This document shows positions 61,535 to 64,000 of a DNA stretch of 64,000 bases, piece after piece (position 1 is the stretch's first letter; every line of letters begins with the position of its first letter). The notes under the pieces are model-generated. The model had not been told where the DNA came from. It saw nothing but the letters and a program-made list of their open reading frames with translations, and did no database searches. Source of the DNA: Atrina japonica (lineage: Eukaryota > Mollusca > Bivalvia > Pterioida > Pinnidae); NCBI GenBank assembly GCA_030159075.1, contig BROG01000458.1, forward strand, positions 62,001 through 126,000. The letters are read 5' to 3'. A program made the translations under genes and the position numbers.

Positions 61535-61890
61535 GATGTGGGTTTTTTTCTCAAAATTTCCCTTTTTTTTACTCATTAGACTGATATACAATAACAAAAA
61601 AAAAAGAGATATACACAGGCATAAAAATTCTTAGATTTCTAGATTTTCTGCGAAAATTGCTTGAAAAATACAGGTTTGGAACTTTTTCAATCGCAATTGA
61701 TGAACTAAACCTTACTACATGAGTACCACACTGGACCTGACTATAATGTCACAAAATATATAGGGAAATGGGCTTTTTATGCCTGTGTATAGCTCTTATT
61801 TGTTATTGTACATCAAGTACAAGTAGAAAAAGTAGAAAAAAAAAATCGAAATATTTTTGGGGGTAAACTCAGCTAATGTCTCATAAATTG
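61535..61890. repeat. AGGGGCAT-terminal MITE family, copy 4
   Basis: AGACTGATATACAATAACAA, GATATACACAGGCATAAAAA, TTATTTGTTATTGTACATCA and AAGTACAAGTAG follow the family core. Ends near CAGCTAATGTCTCAT. Confidence 0.65.
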
Positions 61891-61899
61891 TTTCGCTGT

Positions 61900-64000
61900 T
61901 TCACGGCATTATGGGTAATTGAGTCACAAAGTGTTGGGCGAAAAACGTCCCTTTGCTTAGACTGTCGAGTGTCCCCTGGTGCTCTAGCTTGCTCTGTAAC
62001 TCGTCAGTCCTACCAAATGCTCAGATGAATAGAACAAATCTCTCTGTTAATATAAAGTTAACGTCAGATGTTGAAAGCTAGGTAACACTAGTCTATAATT
62101 ACAGCCAACTTTTAACTTGACAGCCCATGTGTATTTATAAACTATAGAAGAGGTTTTAAACTCGCTATTCATGGTTTCACAATAAGTTCCTCTTCAAATA
62201 TTTGTTGTAAGTTGAACCGTAAATCAGAAATTTTGCCTCCTGATAAAAAGAGTCATAAAAGAGATCAAATACTAAAATACGGTTAGATACGGATTTTTAT
62301 CTTCTTGTTTTGTTCCAGGGATAGTTTACATTGTCCCAGGTGGTGGAACATGTATTTCAATTTTCTCTGATGAAACATAATTCCGTAAACAATTAGGAGT
62401 TCTGTTTTCCGTGTTATTTTAGTCCCATTCTGCAGGGAAATACATTTCTGTTCTCATCATTCAGTGTAGACAGGTAAGCGAATGAAATTAATAGTTGTAT
62501 TTCTTTGTAAAAACAAAAACATTCAATATCAACTATATGGATCAATAAACACCGTACTCGTGTGTATGTTTAGAAAAGATTACAAAAATGTGCAAATGTA
62601 GATCGAAATAAATTTAATTCTAGTATTTATTTGAAAATAATTTCACGTTTTAATTCTAGTTTCAATTTATAATGAAAGCTATCGATTCAGAACACTTAAG
62701 ATTTAACACCAAGTATTTGCGTGCATACAATTATTTTTATTGCAAGCGTATCGATTGGTCAGATGCCTTTAACACACACACAGACACAGACACATATTTT
62801 TGTGTTTCAACCGACAGTATGCACGGCGTATGTTATATAAGAATTTAAAAACAATCTAAAATCCATTATAACATAATCATATTAAATTTCAAAATGATTG
62901 ATTTTAAAAATTCAAATATAAGATTTAAACTCCTACATGGTGTTTGAAATAGCAGTATGTAGCTTATTTTTCTGTAAGTCTATTTCTGTATCCGACTTGT
63001 ACAATGAAATTGAATAATTATTCTATCTCCCTCCAGAAACTTTCGGTTTTATTTGAATCCCTAAGCTCTTTTTAGATTGCGAAAATTAATATTTTACAAT
63101 GGCATTTAAGTCTCCAGTGTTATATTTTTTTTCTCCTTGCACAGTCAATTAAATGCACCAGATTCAGATAGACAATTATTTTTATGCCTATATCTAAGAC
63201 ATGCAGCTAGAATGCCCATTTTACGCCCCCAATTCAATATACATTAAATCTCCACAGATGTTAAAAGAGCGTAAAAATATTGTTGTACTGAGATTTGGGA
63301 TAAAAATCGGCGTTTCCATATGTCTCCATCAAGCTAGAATTAATCAGAATATCAGAAAGAATAGAGCGATAAATCGTACTGCACGGTGATTCACAGGAAA
63401 AGTCGATGTATTATTAGCTTATACCGTTCAAGCAATTTAGTTACGTGCTCTCTTTAATACAAGGAAGGGATTCTGTAGCTCTTAAGGTTGGCCTTTAACC
63501 GTTTGCTTATCGGAATTTTTTTCTCTTTATTCAATGCTCCGATTACCTGATCTTCGGGATATATATATAAAGAGAACATAATATATAATATTACGAGGGG
63601 GAAATTGACGCGTTCGTAACCCCTCTCTCTTTTTCTTGTTGATTTTATTGTAGTCTATAAATATTCTGGGTTATAACTTAAAATCAGATCATACGATGCT
63701 AAGAGAGTTTAACAATATACTTCAGCTCATAGCACAGTCCGAAATAAAAACATATCTAAGTACGTAGTGCAGGACTTGTGGATATAAATTAGTCACACGT
63801 GGTGCTTTCATAACAATCGTATTCACTGTGTTCATATTATATGTAATAATTGCAGCTTTTTTTTTATTCATTTCCAGTGTGGGATGTATTCGTATGACAC
63901 GTGTATTGGATAAAGTTTAAATGACGAAATAATTCACCGGGTCTATCTATCTTGAAGCAAAGTGAAAGAGAATATACAACTCGCTCAAGACTAGGCGAAC
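61900..64000. other. No gene seen
   Basis: AT-rich. Short frames only (largest 62 codons at 63201-63389, no motif). A (CA)n-like stretch at 62772-62793. Confidence 0.4.

Overview
The window is animal nuclear DNA, most likely from a bivalve mollusc. It is AT-rich and has GT-AG introns of 0.1 to 7.5 kb, long (TA)n, (CT)n and (CA)n microsatellites, tRNA-derived SINEs, many small inverted-repeat transposons (MITEs) and a decayed LINE tail. There are no operons and no CRISPR. The bivalve assignment rests on my recognition of repeat styles and has not been checked by a search.

Only two protein genes could be assembled exon by exon, and both are cut or damaged. On the minus strand, 91-16233, nine exons in consistent phase encode the N-terminal 347 residues of a type II membrane gamma-glutamyltransferase closest to GGT7. 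The catalytic half lies beyond the left edge. On the plus strand, 31506-34516, five exons encode the C-lobe and short tail of an ALK/LTK-like receptor tyrosine kinase. The third kinase-subdomain exon carries a 2-base frameshift, and no N-lobe, transmembrane or extracellular exon was recognised upstream.

The rest is repeat-rich. 0-16 kb: GGT introns full of MITEs, a GACCACC repeat family and a 17-bp satellite. 16.4-19.5 kb: low-complexity DNA, a SINE, and a foldback element whose arms are arrays of a GC-rich 42/44-bp unit. 20-31 kb: an ~80-bp satellite split by an insertion, MITEs, duplicated segments, a LINE remnant and microsatellites. 31.5-34.5 kb: the kinase. 35-51 kb: two divergent ~170-bp tandem repeats, several SINE copies, strong hairpins, and a MITE that seems to keep a promoter and first coding exon. 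52.2-60.9 kb: a giant imperfect palindrome. 61-64 kb: a MITE, then nothing recognised.

The best candidate for an undescribed system is the 52.2-60.9 kb palindrome. Its arms are colinear inverted copies spanning about 8.6 kb around a tandem-repeat centre. The left arm carries two histone-type mRNA 3' stem-loops, one an exact fit to the metazoan consensus, followed by the ACCCA flank and a purine-rich downstream element. About 0.3 kb upstream of that stem-loop is a CCAAT+TATA promoter that is duplicated, facing outward, in the right arm. The outer left arm holds a tight cluster of ETS, CRE, CCAAT and YY1-like sites and a CTCF-like motif inside a 123-bp MITE. No protein was recognised in the element.
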